Part shown: in pieces, positions 1-5,623 of the stretch
How positions within the stretch are numbered: the stretch's first letter is position 1
Layout: each line of letters opens with the position of its first letter
Source of the DNA: Beijerinckiaceae bacterium
GTDB lineage: Bacteria > Pseudomonadota > Alphaproteobacteria > Rhizobiales > Beijerinckiaceae
Length of the DNA: 5,623 nt
Direction: 5' to 3'
Assembly (NCBI GenBank): GCA_027311205.1
Contig: DAICZI010000141.1
Location: 1-5,623, forward strand
Made by a program: the position numbers and the translations under genes
Notes under the pieces: model-generated
The model's input: only the letters and a program-made list of their open reading frames with translations
Database searches by the model: none
Told to the model about the DNA's origin: nothing

Positions 1-1052
1 GCCGCGAAATACCCCTTCCAGGGCACCGGCAAAATATACCACCAGCCCCTGAATCACCAGGATCATGTCGCGGGTGACGGCGGGCACATCGAAGGCAAGC
101 TCGGCCCCGCCCTGATAAAGCATCCCGAACAGCAGGCCCGCCAGCACCACGCCCAGCGGATGGCCGCGCCCCATCAGCGCGACGGCGATGCCAACAAAGC
201 CAAAGCCGGAGGTAAAATCAATCAGCAAGCGGCCCTGCGCGCCCATCACTTCATTGACCGCAACCCCGCCTGCCAACGCGCCCGAAACCAGCATGGCGAT
301 GATGATCATCGCGCTGGCCGAAATCCCGGCATAGGCGGCGGCCTGGCGGTTGACGCCTGCAACCCGCAAACCATAGCCGCTGCGGGTGCGAAACAGCCAG
401 AGCCAGACGCCAAAGGCCGCCAGCAAAGCGAGGATAAAGGCGCCATTGAGCGGCGTTGGTGTCAATTTCAGACCGAATGTCCCAGCCAGATGGGTCAGTT
501 CCGGCATGCGCGCACTGTGTGGCAAGGCGGCGCTTTCGGGCTGCATGTCGCCTTTGGGGCGCAGCACATTGACCAGAAGATAGGACATGAGGGCGCTCGC
601 CAGCCAATTGAACATGATCGTGGTTATGACAATGTGGCTGCCGCGCCGCGCTTGCAGCCAGGCGGGAACAAAGGCCAGAGCGCGCCTGCCGCTGCGCCAG
701 CGCCGATGCAAAGTGGCACGAGCAGCCACGCGTTCAACCCCGGCAGGGCCAGCGCCATCAGCGTGACGCCAAGCCCCGCGACATAGGCCTGGCCATCCGC
801 GCCAATGTTGAACAGCCCGGCCTGATAGGCGACGGCCACAGCGAGACCCGCAAAAATGAAATCGGTCGTGTAAAACAGCGTATAACCAAGGCCTTCGCTG
901 GAGCCAAGGCTGCCCGCAATCATCAATCGCGCGACGACCAGCGGGTTTTCGCCGATCATCAGCACTACCAGCCCGGAAATCAGGAAGGCAAAACCGACAG
1001 TGGCCAGTGGCACCAGCACGGCTTCGGCCAAAGCGCTATGGCGCGGGCTCAT
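1..1052 (-). pseudogene. BMP-type nucleoside ABC transporter permease, frameshifted and cut by the window edge
   Basis: Inner-membrane permease of a nucleoside importer of the BmpD/NupB/YufP kind (BPD_transp_2 family). The start is the ATG at 1052-1050, which overlaps the ATPase stop codon (ATGA) and follows a good ribosome site, GGAGG. Residues 1-126 read normally, with a first hydrophobic segment at about 10-33 and the family motif FNIGADGQ at 81-88. After W126 (677-675) the frame is lost. Moving to the -1 frame from 675 restores family sequence (AFVPAWLQ, then HIVITTIMFNWLA at about 140-152, TRSGYGLRVAGVN and DFTSGFGFVGIAVALMG). That frame is open for 224 more codons to base 1. The repaired product has about 351 residues visible, and the family is usually about 350-370, so only the extreme C-terminus is missing. 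The intact downstream frame argues for a recent indel or a sequencing error rather than an old pseudogene. Identity as this permease is secure; whether it is functional is unknown. Confidence 0.88.
672..677 (-). other. Single-base frameshift site in the permease gene
   Basis: Read on the minus strand, codons run ...GCG CTC TGG, then CC, then TTT GTT CCC GCC TGG. One base is missing between TGG and TTT. Restoring a G (TGG GCC TTT) gives W-A-F-V, which suits the family. The likely event is GGG becoming GG, a short homopolymer loss. Without the repair the protein would end at a stop just before 624, with an unrelated tail after residue 126. There is no X XXY YYZ slippery heptamer here, so programmed frameshifting is not supported. 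Confidence 0.85.
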
Positions 1053-2575
1053 GCTGCCTCCGCGCCGATGCCTGCCATCAGCAGGCCGAGATCGCGCTCG
1101 CTGGTCGCCTCTGGGCGGCGTTCGCCGGTGATGCGGCCATTGCACATCACCAAGATGCGATCCGCGAGGGTGAGAATCTCGTCAAGCTCGACCGAAACCA
1201 GCAGGATAGCTACGCCCGCATCACGCAGCGCGATGATTTGGGCATGGATGAATTCAATCGCGCCGATGTCAACGCCGCGCGTCGGCTGGCCGATCAGCAG
1301 GATTTTCGGATGACGCATGATTTCGCGCGCCAGCACCAGCTTTTGCTGGTTGCCACCTGAAAAGCCCGCCGTCACCAGTTCCGGGTTGGGGGGGCGCACA
1401 TCGAAGGCCAGCATCTTGGCTCGGCAATCAGCGATGATCGCCGCCTTGTTCAGCAACAGTGCGCCAAAGGCGGCATCATGAGCGTAACCCAACAGTGCGC
1501 TTTCGCTCGCAGCAAAGGGCAGCACCAGCCCACGGCCCTGCCTGTCTTCTGGCACATGCATCACGCCTTGTGCCCTGAGCTTGCCCGGATGGCGCGCAGG
1601 TGCGGCAAGTTCGCGTCCAAACAGCGCCACGCTGCCCGCTTGCGGCTGCGCCAACCCGGCGAGCACATCGAGCAATTCAGATTGCCCATTGCCGGAAACC
1701 CCGGCTATGCCCACAATTTCCCCGGCGTGGAGATCAAGGGAGACGTGATCAAGCCGCGCGACACCATCCGAACCGGCGAGACAGATATCCCGCGCTTCAA
1801 GCACCCGCGCACCGGGTTGCCGCGCGCCCTTGGAGGCCCGCAGTGCCACCTTGCGCCCGACCATGGCCTCGGCCAGTTCGTCGGCTGACGTGGCAGCAGT
1901 GGCAAAAGTGCCGACAATCCGCCCGGCTCGCATCACCGAGACTTCGTTCGTCAGATCAAGCACCTCACGCAGCTTGTGGGTGATCAGCACGATGCTGCGG
2001 CCCTCGCCCTGCAAGCGCCGCAGCAAGCTGAACAGCTTTGCCGTTTCATCAGGGGTGAGCACCGAGGTCGGCTCATCAAGAATGAGGACGCGGGCATCGC
2101 GCACCAGCGCCTTTAGCAGTTCGACGCGCTGGCACTGGCCAACACTCAGGCCGGAGACCAGGGCATCGGGATCAACACCCAGTTCATAATCGCGCTCCAG
2201 CACCGCCAGTTTCTGTCGCACCGATTCCGCGCCGAGGCGCAGCAGCATGCCGCCCTCGGCCCCGAGCATGATATTGTCGATCACGCTCATCGCCTCCACC
2301 AGCATGAAATGCTGATGCACCATGCCAAGGCCAAGCCGCATGGCATCGCCGGGCGATGCCATGCGCACTGCAACGCCATCAATTTTTATGGTGCCGCTGT
2401 CGGCCCCATAAAACCCGAACAGAATCGACATCAACGTCGATTTGCCTGCACCATTTTCGCCGACCAGGCCGTGAATGGATCCAGCCTTGATGCAAAGATC
2501 CACCCCATTATTGGCCATGGTCGCCCCGAAGCGCTTGGTGATCGCCTGGGTTTCAACAGCGAACGCGGCAGCCAC
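1049..2575 (-). CDS. BMP-type nucleoside ABC transporter ATP-binding protein (two fused ATPase domains)
   Basis: Cytoplasmic energy-coupling subunit of the importer, 508 residues, matching the usual ~500-520 of the double-domain sugar/nucleoside type (NupA/YufO, RbsA-like). Domain 1 has Walker A GENGAGKST at 39-47, Q-loop MVHQHF at 86-91, signature LSVGQCQRVE at 143-152, Walker B VLILDEPT at 163-170 and switch His200. Domain 2 is degenerate as in relatives: the P-loop reads GVSGNGQSE (292-300) with Gln where Lys is expected, the signature FSGGNQQK (405-412) is intact, and the Walker B region reads LLIGQPTRGVD with Gln in the catalytic Glu place. Domain 1 is therefore expected to do most ATP hydrolysis. 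The start is GTG at 2575: it lies in the same frame as the binding-protein gene, two codons after its TAA, so no further upstream start is possible. I see no clear Shine-Dalgarno site, which suggests translational coupling to the upstream gene. The stop overlaps the permease start by ATGA. Confidence 0.93.
   Translation of the reverse strand: MAAAFAVETQAITKRFGATMANNGVDLCIKAGSIHGLVGENGAGKSTLMSILFGFYGADSGTIKIDGVAVRMASPGDAMRLGLGMVHQHFMLVEAMSVIDNIMLGAEGGMLLRLGAESVRQKLAVLERDYELGVDPDALVSGLSVGQCQRVELLKALVRDARVLILDEPTSVLTPDETAKLFSLLRRLQGEGRSIVLITHKLREVLDLTNEVSVMRAGRIVGTFATAATSADELAEAMVGRKVALRASKGARQPGARVLEARDICLAGSDGVARLDHVSLDLHAGEIVGIAGVSGNGQSELLDVLAGLAQPQAGSVALFGRELAAPARHPGKLRAQGVMHVPEDRQGRGLVLPFAASESALLGYAHDAAFGALLLNKAAIIADCRAKMLAFDVRPPNPELVTAGFSGGNQQKLVLAREIMRHPKILLIGQPTRGVDIGAIEFIHAQIIALRDAGVAILLVSVELDEILTLADRILVMCNGRITGERRPEATSERDLGLLMAGIGAEAA
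1057..1061 (-). promoter_or_regulatory. Ribosome binding site of the permease, inside the ATPase gene
   Basis: The minus strand reads GGAGG followed by CAGC and the ATG at 1052. It fixes the permease start at 1052 and rules out in-frame starts further upstream, such as the ATG at 1145, which would overlap the ATPase gene heavily and add a non-family tail. The site is encoded by the last codons of the ATPase. Confidence 0.75.
2337..2365. repeat. Perfect 13-bp inverted repeat with 3-base loop, inside the ATPase gene
   Basis: The left arm CGCATGGCATCGC (2337-2349) and right arm GCGATGCCATGCG (2353-2365) are exact reverse complements around CGG. The element covers about codons 71-80 of the ATPase (R-M-A-S-P-G-D-A-M-R). 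Family members often have an SP..DA pattern here, so part of the sequence is constrained by the protein, but that does not explain 13 matching pairs. In the mRNA it would form a very stable hairpin. There is no U-run after it on the coding strand, so it is not a standard intrinsic terminator. Confidence 0.8.
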
Positions 2576-2581
2576 GGCGCG

Positions 2582-3586
2582 TTACAGCGGGCATTTATTG
2601 TCCGACATATAGTCGTGCACCTGAATGCCGCCGCCGATAATCGCCGCCGTCGCGCCATTAACGGCTGCGGTCATGGCCGGGGTGATCAGCGCCTTGTTAT
2701 AGGAATCCTGCGCCCAGCCAATGCCGCCCTGTTTCAGGCCGAGCACCACCACGCCGGGCTGCCATTTGCCTGCATTGGCATCCGAGAACGTCTTGTAAAC
2801 GGCTGTATCGACCCGCTTCAACATCGAGGTCAGGACCTTGCCGGGAAACAGGGCATCCTGATCGCTATCAACGCCAATGCCCAACTTGCCAGCGTCTGCG
2901 GCGGCACGCAGCACGCCCACACCGCTGCCACCCGCCGCATGATAAATCACATCGGCCCCCTGTGCGATCTGCGCCTTGGCCAGTTCGCCGCCCTTCACCG
3001 GATCATTCCAGGCAGCCCCCGTGGTGCCGATCATGTTCTGGATGACGACATCTTTCGGCGCGGCGTATTTCACGCCCTGGGCATAGCCGCATTCAAACTT
3101 GCGGATCAGCGGGATATCCATGCCGCCGACAAAACCGACCTTGCCGGTTTTGGACGCCAGCGCTGCCAGAATGCCAACCAGAAACGAGCCTTCCTGCTCC
3201 TTGAAGACAATCGATTCGACATTGGGGGCCTTCACCACCGAATCAACAATGGCAAATTGCGTCTTGGGGAAATCCGGCGCGACCTTGGCCAGCGCGCTCG
3301 CTTGCGAAAAGCCGATGGCGATGATCGGGCTGTAGCCGTCCTGCGCAAATTTGCGCATGGCCTGCTCGCGTTGCGCATCATTCTGAATCTCGAAATCGCG
3401 GAAAGCGATGCCGGTATCCTTCTGGAATTTCTGTGCGCCGTGGAACGCCCCTTCATTGAAACTCTTGTCGGATTTGCCACCAAGATCATAAATGATGGCC
3501 GGCTTGATCGTCGCGGCCAGGGCGGCACCGCTGCAGGCGAGCGTCAAGGCAAGACTTGCAAGTCGTAAAAGGGTTTTGGCGGACAT
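2582..3586 (-). CDS. BMP family periplasmic nucleoside-binding protein
   Basis: Substrate-binding lipoprotein-like family protein (BMP/PnrA/Med family, PF02608) that would capture nucleosides in the periplasm and hand them to the permease. 334 residues. A type I signal peptide is evident: Lys4 and Arg8, a hydrophobic core, and ALA before Ala25 as the likely cleavage site. Family motifs are DLGGKSDKSFNEGAF (34-48), FKEQEGSFLVG (128-138), GFVGGMDIPLIRKFECGYAQG (151-171), HAAGGSGVG (216-224) and GVDSDQD (238-244). I chose ATG 3586 because GGAG sits 6 bases before it; ATG 3598, four codons upstream, has no such site. It is the first gene of the operon and is followed after 6 bases by the ATPase. 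The exact ligand (purine nucleosides, as in PnrA, or others) cannot be read from the sequence. Confidence 0.93.
   Translation of the reverse strand: MSAKTLLRLASLALTLACSGAALAATIKPAIIYDLGGKSDKSFNEGAFHGAQKFQKDTGIAFRDFEIQNDAQREQAMRKFAQDGYSPIIAIGFSQASALAKVAPDFPKTQFAIVDSVVKAPNVESIVFKEQEGSFLVGILAALASKTGKVGFVGGMDIPLIRKFECGYAQGVKYAAPKDVVIQNMIGTTGAAWNDPVKGGELAKAQIAQGADVIYHAAGGSGVGVLRAAADAGKLGIGVDSDQDALFPGKVLTSMLKRVDTAVYKTFSDANAGKWQPGVVVLGLKQGGIGWAQDSYNKALITPAMTAAVNGATAAIIGGGIQVHDYMSDNKCPL
3342..3357. repeat. Perfect 16-bp palindrome TGCGCAAATTTGCGCA inside the binding-protein gene
   Basis: The 16 bases equal their own reverse complement. They encode M77-R-K-F-A-Q of the binding protein. The left 12 bases match the repeat at 3599-3613 ahead of the same gene exactly. 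It could be an internal operator for the same regulator, or a coincidence of codon choice. Confidence 0.7.
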
Positions 3587-3592
3587 GGCGGA

Positions 3593-3596
3593 CTCC
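3593..3596 (-). promoter_or_regulatory. Ribosome binding site GGAG deciding the start of the BMP protein
   Basis: The minus strand reads GGAG, then TCCGCC, then ATG (3586). The spacing of 6 bases is near ideal. The alternative ATG at 3598 overlaps this site and has only AT-rich sequence and GCGCA before it. Confidence 0.7.
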
Positions 3597-3598
3597 AT

Positions 3599-3653
3599 TG
3601 CGCAAATTTGGCAGCTTCGGGAGACGCTCCCCCGACGATGCGCAAATCTGGCA
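3599..3653. repeat. Two 15-bp direct repeats 40 bp apart ahead of the importer operon, with a hairpin between (possible operators)
   Basis: TGCGCAAATTTGGCA (3599-3613) and TGCGCAAATCTGGCA (3639-3653) agree at 14 of 15 bases. Start to start they are 40 bp apart, about four helical turns, which would put a bound protein on the same face of the DNA. Each is nearly palindromic: the first has the core CAAATTTG flanked by TGCG and GCA. Between them GGGAG ACG CTCCC (3619-3631) is a 5-bp stem with a 3-base loop. The nearer repeat ends 13 bases before the chosen start codon. A weak -35-like TTGCGG (3673-3668, minus strand) lies upstream, with the far repeat where a -10 would be. Operator function is inference. 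Confidence 0.5.
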
Positions 3654-3674
3654 CGCCCGGCGCGCTACCGCAAG

Positions 3675-3697
3675 GAACTGTTCAGCGAACTGTTCAG
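3675..3697. repeat. Tandem pair of GAACTGTTCAG, just behind dcd
   Basis: GAACTGTTCAG occurs at 3675-3685 and again at 3687-3697, a 12-bp period. Each copy contains GAAC-T-GTTC, a perfect inverted repeat around one base. The pair can also fold as one hairpin: GAAC and GTTC arms on each side with a T-T mismatch and the loop AGC. It begins 3 bases after the dcd stop codon. There is no T-run after it, so it is not a clear intrinsic terminator. It may be a weak 3' hairpin of dcd or a double protein site ahead of the importer operon. Confidence 0.5.
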
Positions 3698-3699
3698 AA

Positions 3700-4797
3700 T
3701 CAAGCGCGAAAATGCTTCGACAGTTTCAGGCCCTGCGCCTGATAATTCGAGGCCAGCCCCGCGCCATAGAGCGCGCGCGGTGCGGCAGCCATGCGCTCGT
3801 AAACGAGACGGGCCACCATTTGCCCGTCTTCGAGCACGAACGGCACATCGCGCGAGCGCACTTCCAGCACCGCCCGCGCGCCTTCACCCGCCGCCTCGTG
3901 CGCTCCGAAGCCGGGATCAAAGAAGCCGGCATAATGCACGCGAAACTCGCCCACCAGCGGATCAAACGGCGTCATTTCAGCGGCATGGTCGGGCGGCACC
4001 CGCACCGCCTCGCGCGAGGCAAGAATGTAGAATTCGCCAGGATCAAGCACCAGGTCAAGGTGGGCGCTGGCCCGGATCGGCTCCCAGAAATCCGCCGCGG
4101 CCAAAGCGCCGGCCCTGTCGACATCAATCAGCCCGGTGAAGCGGCGGGCGCGGTAGCCGATGAGCCTGTCGTCGCCAAAGCCTGATAAATCAACCGAGAC
4201 GCCTACCCCCAGTGCGATGGAGGGCGCTGGCGTTGTCACCAGCCGCTCGCGGTGATGCAGCGCGCGATGCTCGCCATCATCAAGCCGCGCGTGGCCGCTG
4301 CGAAACCGCACCTGGCTCAGGCGCGAGCCTTCGCGCACCAGCACGGGGAAGGTGCGCGGCGAAATCTCGGCGAAAAGCTGGCCGTGGTAGCCCGGCGCAA
4401 TCTGGTCAAATGCTGCTGAATGGTCGGCAATGACACGAGTGAAAACGTCGATGCGCCCGGTCGAGCTTTTCGGATTGGCAGCGGCCGCGACATCGCCAGG
4501 CAAGGCCAGGTGCTCCTGCACTTCGGCCAGATAGATGGTGCCAGCTTCCAGCACCGCGCCTTCGGCCAGGTTGATTTCATGCAGCGCGAGCCGCGCGACC
4601 GCCTGGCGCACCGTGCGCCCCGCGCCCGGCAGAAAGCTTGCCCGCAAGCGCCATGCGCGCGCGCCCAGCCGCAGATCGAGGCTGGCAGGCTGCACCTGGC
4701 CCTCTGCGAGCGGGCGCACGCTGGCAATCGCGCCTGCTTCAACGAGCGCCTGGATATGGTGATCCGGCAGGATGCCGGGCTGTCGATGATGGGCCAT
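3700..4797 (-). CDS. dcd: dCTP deaminase, long two-domain form
   Basis: Hydrolyses dCTP to dUTP and ammonia in the cytoplasm, feeding dTMP synthesis. 365 residues, about twice the ~190 of E. coli Dcd; this is the tandem form annotated widely in Alphaproteobacteria. The first trimeric-dUTPase-like domain has PASLDLRLG (37-45), NPKSSTGRIDVF (108-119, matching the RSS motif region) and FDQIAPGYHGQLFAEISP (130-147), where Glu144 fits the catalytic Glu of E. coli Dcd. The second domain repeats the pattern: REAVRVPPDHAAEM (262-275), HYAGFFDPGFG (288-298) and AVLEVRSRDVPF (309-320), but with a changed active-site motif. The start is uncertain: ATG 4797 (MAHHRQPGILPD) puts the family N-terminus GILPD close to the start and is preferred; ATG 4812 would add 5 residues. 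Neither has a clear Shine-Dalgarno site. The same frame stays open far into the antisense of metZ, which could mislead a gene caller. It is divergent from metZ and lies 113 bp upstream of the importer operon. Confidence 0.93.
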   Translation of the reverse strand: MAHHRQPGILPDHHIQALVEAGAIASVRPLAEGQVQPASLDLRLGARAWRLRASFLPGAGRTVRQAVARLALHEINLAEGAVLEAGTIYLAEVQEHLALPGDVAAAANPKSSTGRIDVFTRVIADHSAAFDQIAPGYHGQLFAEISPRTFPVLVREGSRLSQVRFRSGHARLDDGEHRALHHRERLVTTPAPSIALGVGVSVDLSGFGDDRLIGYRARRFTGLIDVDRAGALAAADFWEPIRASAHLDLVLDPGEFYILASREAVRVPPDHAAEMTPFDPLVGEFRVHYAGFFDPGFGAHEAAGEGARAVLEVRSRDVPFVLEDGQMVARLVYERMAAAPRALYGAGLASNYQAQGLKLSKHFRA

Positions 4798-4826
4798 GAT
4801 GGAAATAGCCATAGGCAGTTGCGGCT

Positions 4827-4856
4827 TTGACGCCAACAGGCCAACAGGTGTAAGTC
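4827..4856 (+). promoter_or_regulatory. Candidate metZ promoter
   Basis: TTGACG (4827-4832) matches five of six bases of the -35 consensus. A weak -10, TAAGTC (4851-4856), follows after 18 bases. Transcription would begin near 4863, leaving a leader of about 40 bases that contains the inverted repeat at 4866-4883. The -10 is poor, so this is a suggestion only. Confidence 0.3.
4833..4848. repeat. Tandem 8-mer CCAACAGG x2 in the dcd-metZ intergenic region
   Basis: CCAACAGG occurs twice head to tail (4833-4840 and 4841-4848), and a looser CCACAGG follows at 4856-4862. The pair fills the spacer of the candidate metZ promoter. A regulator site or simple slippage duplication are both possible. Confidence 0.4.
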
Positions 4857-4865
4857 CACAGGTTC

Positions 4866-4883
4866 TTGCGCGCCCACGCGCAA
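4866..4883. repeat. Perfect 7-bp inverted repeat TTGCGCG-CCCA-CGCGCAA before metZ
   Basis: Arms at 4866-4872 and 4877-4883 are exact reverse complements around CCCA. The right arm runs into GCGCAAATTGAGCA (4878-4891), which matches the repeat ahead of the importer operon at 12 of 14 bases. In the metZ transcript it would be a hairpin ending about 10-22 bases before the start codon. It does not resemble the SAM-II riboswitch. It may be an operator or a leader hairpin. Confidence 0.5.
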
Positions 4884-4905
4884 ATTGAGCAGGATGATGG
4901 CGAAT

Positions 4906-5623
4906 ATGACCAAGACGGATGGCAGCAAGGCACCCTTTCCAGCAACGCAGCTCGTGCATGGCGGCACCATGCGCTCGCAGTTTGGCGAGATGTCGGAAGC
5001 CATCTTCCTGACCCAGAGCTATGCCTATGACACGATGGAATCGGCCGAAGCCCGCTTCAAGGGCGAGGCTCCCGGCTTCATCTATGCGCGTTACGGCAAC
5101 CCCACGGTCGCCATGTTTGAAAAGCGCATGGCTTTGCTTGAAGGCGCGGAAGCCGCGCGCGCCACCGCCAGCGGCATGGCCGCCATCGCCGCATCGCTCA
5201 TGGGCCAGGTCAAAGCTGGCGACCATGTGGTCGCCGCCCGTGCGCTGTTTGGCTCGTGCCTCTATGTCGTCGAGGATCTGCTGCCGCGCTTTGGCGTCGC
5301 CACGACGCTCGTGGACGGCGAGAATCCTGATGCCTGGCGCGCCGCGATGCGCCCCAACACACGGACATGCTTCGTCGAATCGCCCACCAACCCCAATCTG
5401 GGTCTGGTGGACATCGCCGCTGTGGCGAAAATCGCCCATGAGCATGGCGCGACTTTGGTAATTGATAATGTTTTCGCGTCGCCGATGCTGCAGCACCCGC
5501 TGCAACTCGGGGCGGATTGTGTGGTTTATTCCACCACCAAGCACGTCGATGGCCAGGGGCGCTGCCTTGGCGGCGTTATTCTGGCCTCCGAGGCCTTCAT
5601 CAACACCCACATCCACAATTACC
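4906..5623 (+). CDS. metZ: O-succinylhomoserine sulfhydrylase, N-terminal part (runs off the window)
   Basis: PLP enzyme of the Cys/Met metabolism family (gamma-family). MetZ makes homocysteine from O-succinylhomoserine and sulfide, the direct sulfhydrylation route to methionine, in the cytoplasm. 239 of about 390-400 residues are visible. Motifs: YARYGNPT at 60-67 (Tyr and Arg that bind cofactor phosphate from the neighbouring subunit), TASGMAA at 87-93 (phosphate loop), ESPTNPNL, Asp187 in IDNVF (pairs with the pyridine nitrogen), and Lys212 in STTKHVDGQGRCLGG as the Schiff-base lysine. KH-DGQGR-LGG is the MetZ wording rather than that of MetB or MetC. Three in-frame ATGs compete: 4894, 4897 and 4906. 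I give 4906, with AGGA 11 bases before it; 4897 has GAG 7 bases and AGG 3 bases before it. The difference is at most four residues. The acyl donor (succinyl or acetyl) cannot be fully settled from sequence. Confidence 0.93.
   Translation, partial: MTKTDGSKAPFPATQLVHGGTMRSQFGEMSEAIFLTQSYAYDTMESAEARFKGEAPGFIYARYGNPTVAMFEKRMALLEGAEAARATASGMAAIAASLMGQVKAGDHVVAARALFGSCLYVVEDLLPRFGVATTLVDGENPDAWRAAMRPNTRTCFVESPTNPNLGLVDIAAVAKIAHEHGATLVIDNVFASPMLQHPLQLGADCVVYSTTKHVDGQGRCLGGVILASEAFINTHIHNY

Noticed and set aside
672..677. Programmed -1 ribosomal frameshift in the permease
   Set aside because: No slippery heptamer fits the site, and this permease family is made from a single frame; an indel is simpler.
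160..786. Open frame on the plus strand opposite the permease
   Set aside because: The minus strand carries recognisable permease sequence in two joined frames over the whole stretch; the plus-strand product is a low-complexity shadow.
3530..3540. Lipoprotein cleavage site (LTLAC) in the BMP protein signal peptide
   Set aside because: The residue at -3 is Thr and the site is followed by a better signal peptidase I site ALA-A; Gram-negative BMP proteins are commonly soluble in the periplasm.
2309..3568. Long open frame of 419 codons on the plus strand, opposite the binding-protein and ATPase genes
   Set aside because: It is the antisense shadow of two clear genes in high-GC DNA. Its translation is rich in His, Arg and Ala and shows no family motifs.
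3587..3598. ATG at 3598 as start of the BMP protein
   Set aside because: It lacks a ribosome site, and the GGAG that serves ATG 3586 overlaps it. The signal peptide is complete from 3586.
3619..3631. Intrinsic terminator of dcd at the GGGAG/CTCCC hairpin
   Set aside because: The stem is only 5 bp and no T-run follows on the minus strand.
4007..4020. 14-bp palindrome GCCTCGCGCGAGGC inside dcd
   Set aside because: It is made wholly of common high-GC codons (A-S-R-E-A), is not repeated elsewhere in the window, and shows no link to a regulatory region.
4636..4649. Inverted repeat GCTTGC-CC-GCAAGC inside dcd
   Set aside because: A 6-bp arm with a 2-base gap is expected by chance in a window of this size, and there is no context to support a function.
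4813..5616. Upstream extension of the dcd frame across the antisense of metZ, giving an apparent 638-residue protein
   Set aside because: The added part is the reverse complement of metZ, which has all its catalytic motifs on the plus strand. The dCTP deaminase family sequence begins only at about 4797.

Overview
The window looks like the chromosome of an alphaproteobacterium, probably of the Hyphomicrobiales (Rhizobiales). The reasons are the high-GC codon use, the long two-domain form of dCTP deaminase typical of that class, a MetZ closest in wording to rhizobial versions, and a divergent dcd/metZ pair that I recall from rhizobial genomes. No database was consulted, so the lineage is inference.

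Layout from left to right. Positions 1-3586 (minus strand) hold an operon for a BMP-type nucleoside ABC importer, transcribed right to left: a periplasmic binding protein (2582-3586), a double ATP-binding protein (1049-2575, GTG start) and a first permease (1-1052, running off the left edge). The genes are tightly coupled: 6 bases between the first two, and an ATGA overlap between the second and third. The permease is broken by a one-base frameshift near 672-677. Its downstream frame stays open and family-like to the edge, so the lesion is either very recent or a sequencing error. Positions 3587-3699 are intergenic and rich in repeats. Positions 3700-4797 (minus) encode dCTP deaminase. Positions 4813-4905 are the divergent intergenic region. 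Positions 4906-5623 (plus) encode the N-terminal part of O-succinylhomoserine sulfhydrylase, cut by the right edge.

The importer should bring nucleosides into the cell. The deaminase makes dUTP from dCTP for dTMP synthesis, so the two minus-strand units both concern nucleosides and nucleotides, though nothing shows they are co-regulated. MetZ belongs to methionine biosynthesis and is a separate unit.

The genes are all known families and I see no new multi-gene system, phage, transposon or CRISPR array. The less ordinary signals are non-coding. A GCGCAAAT-containing motif occurs twice, 40 bp apart, ahead of the importer operon, once as a perfect 16-bp palindrome inside its first gene, and once ahead of metZ. 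A perfect 13-bp-stem inverted repeat lies inside the ATPase gene. A tandem palindromic 11-mer lies just behind dcd.
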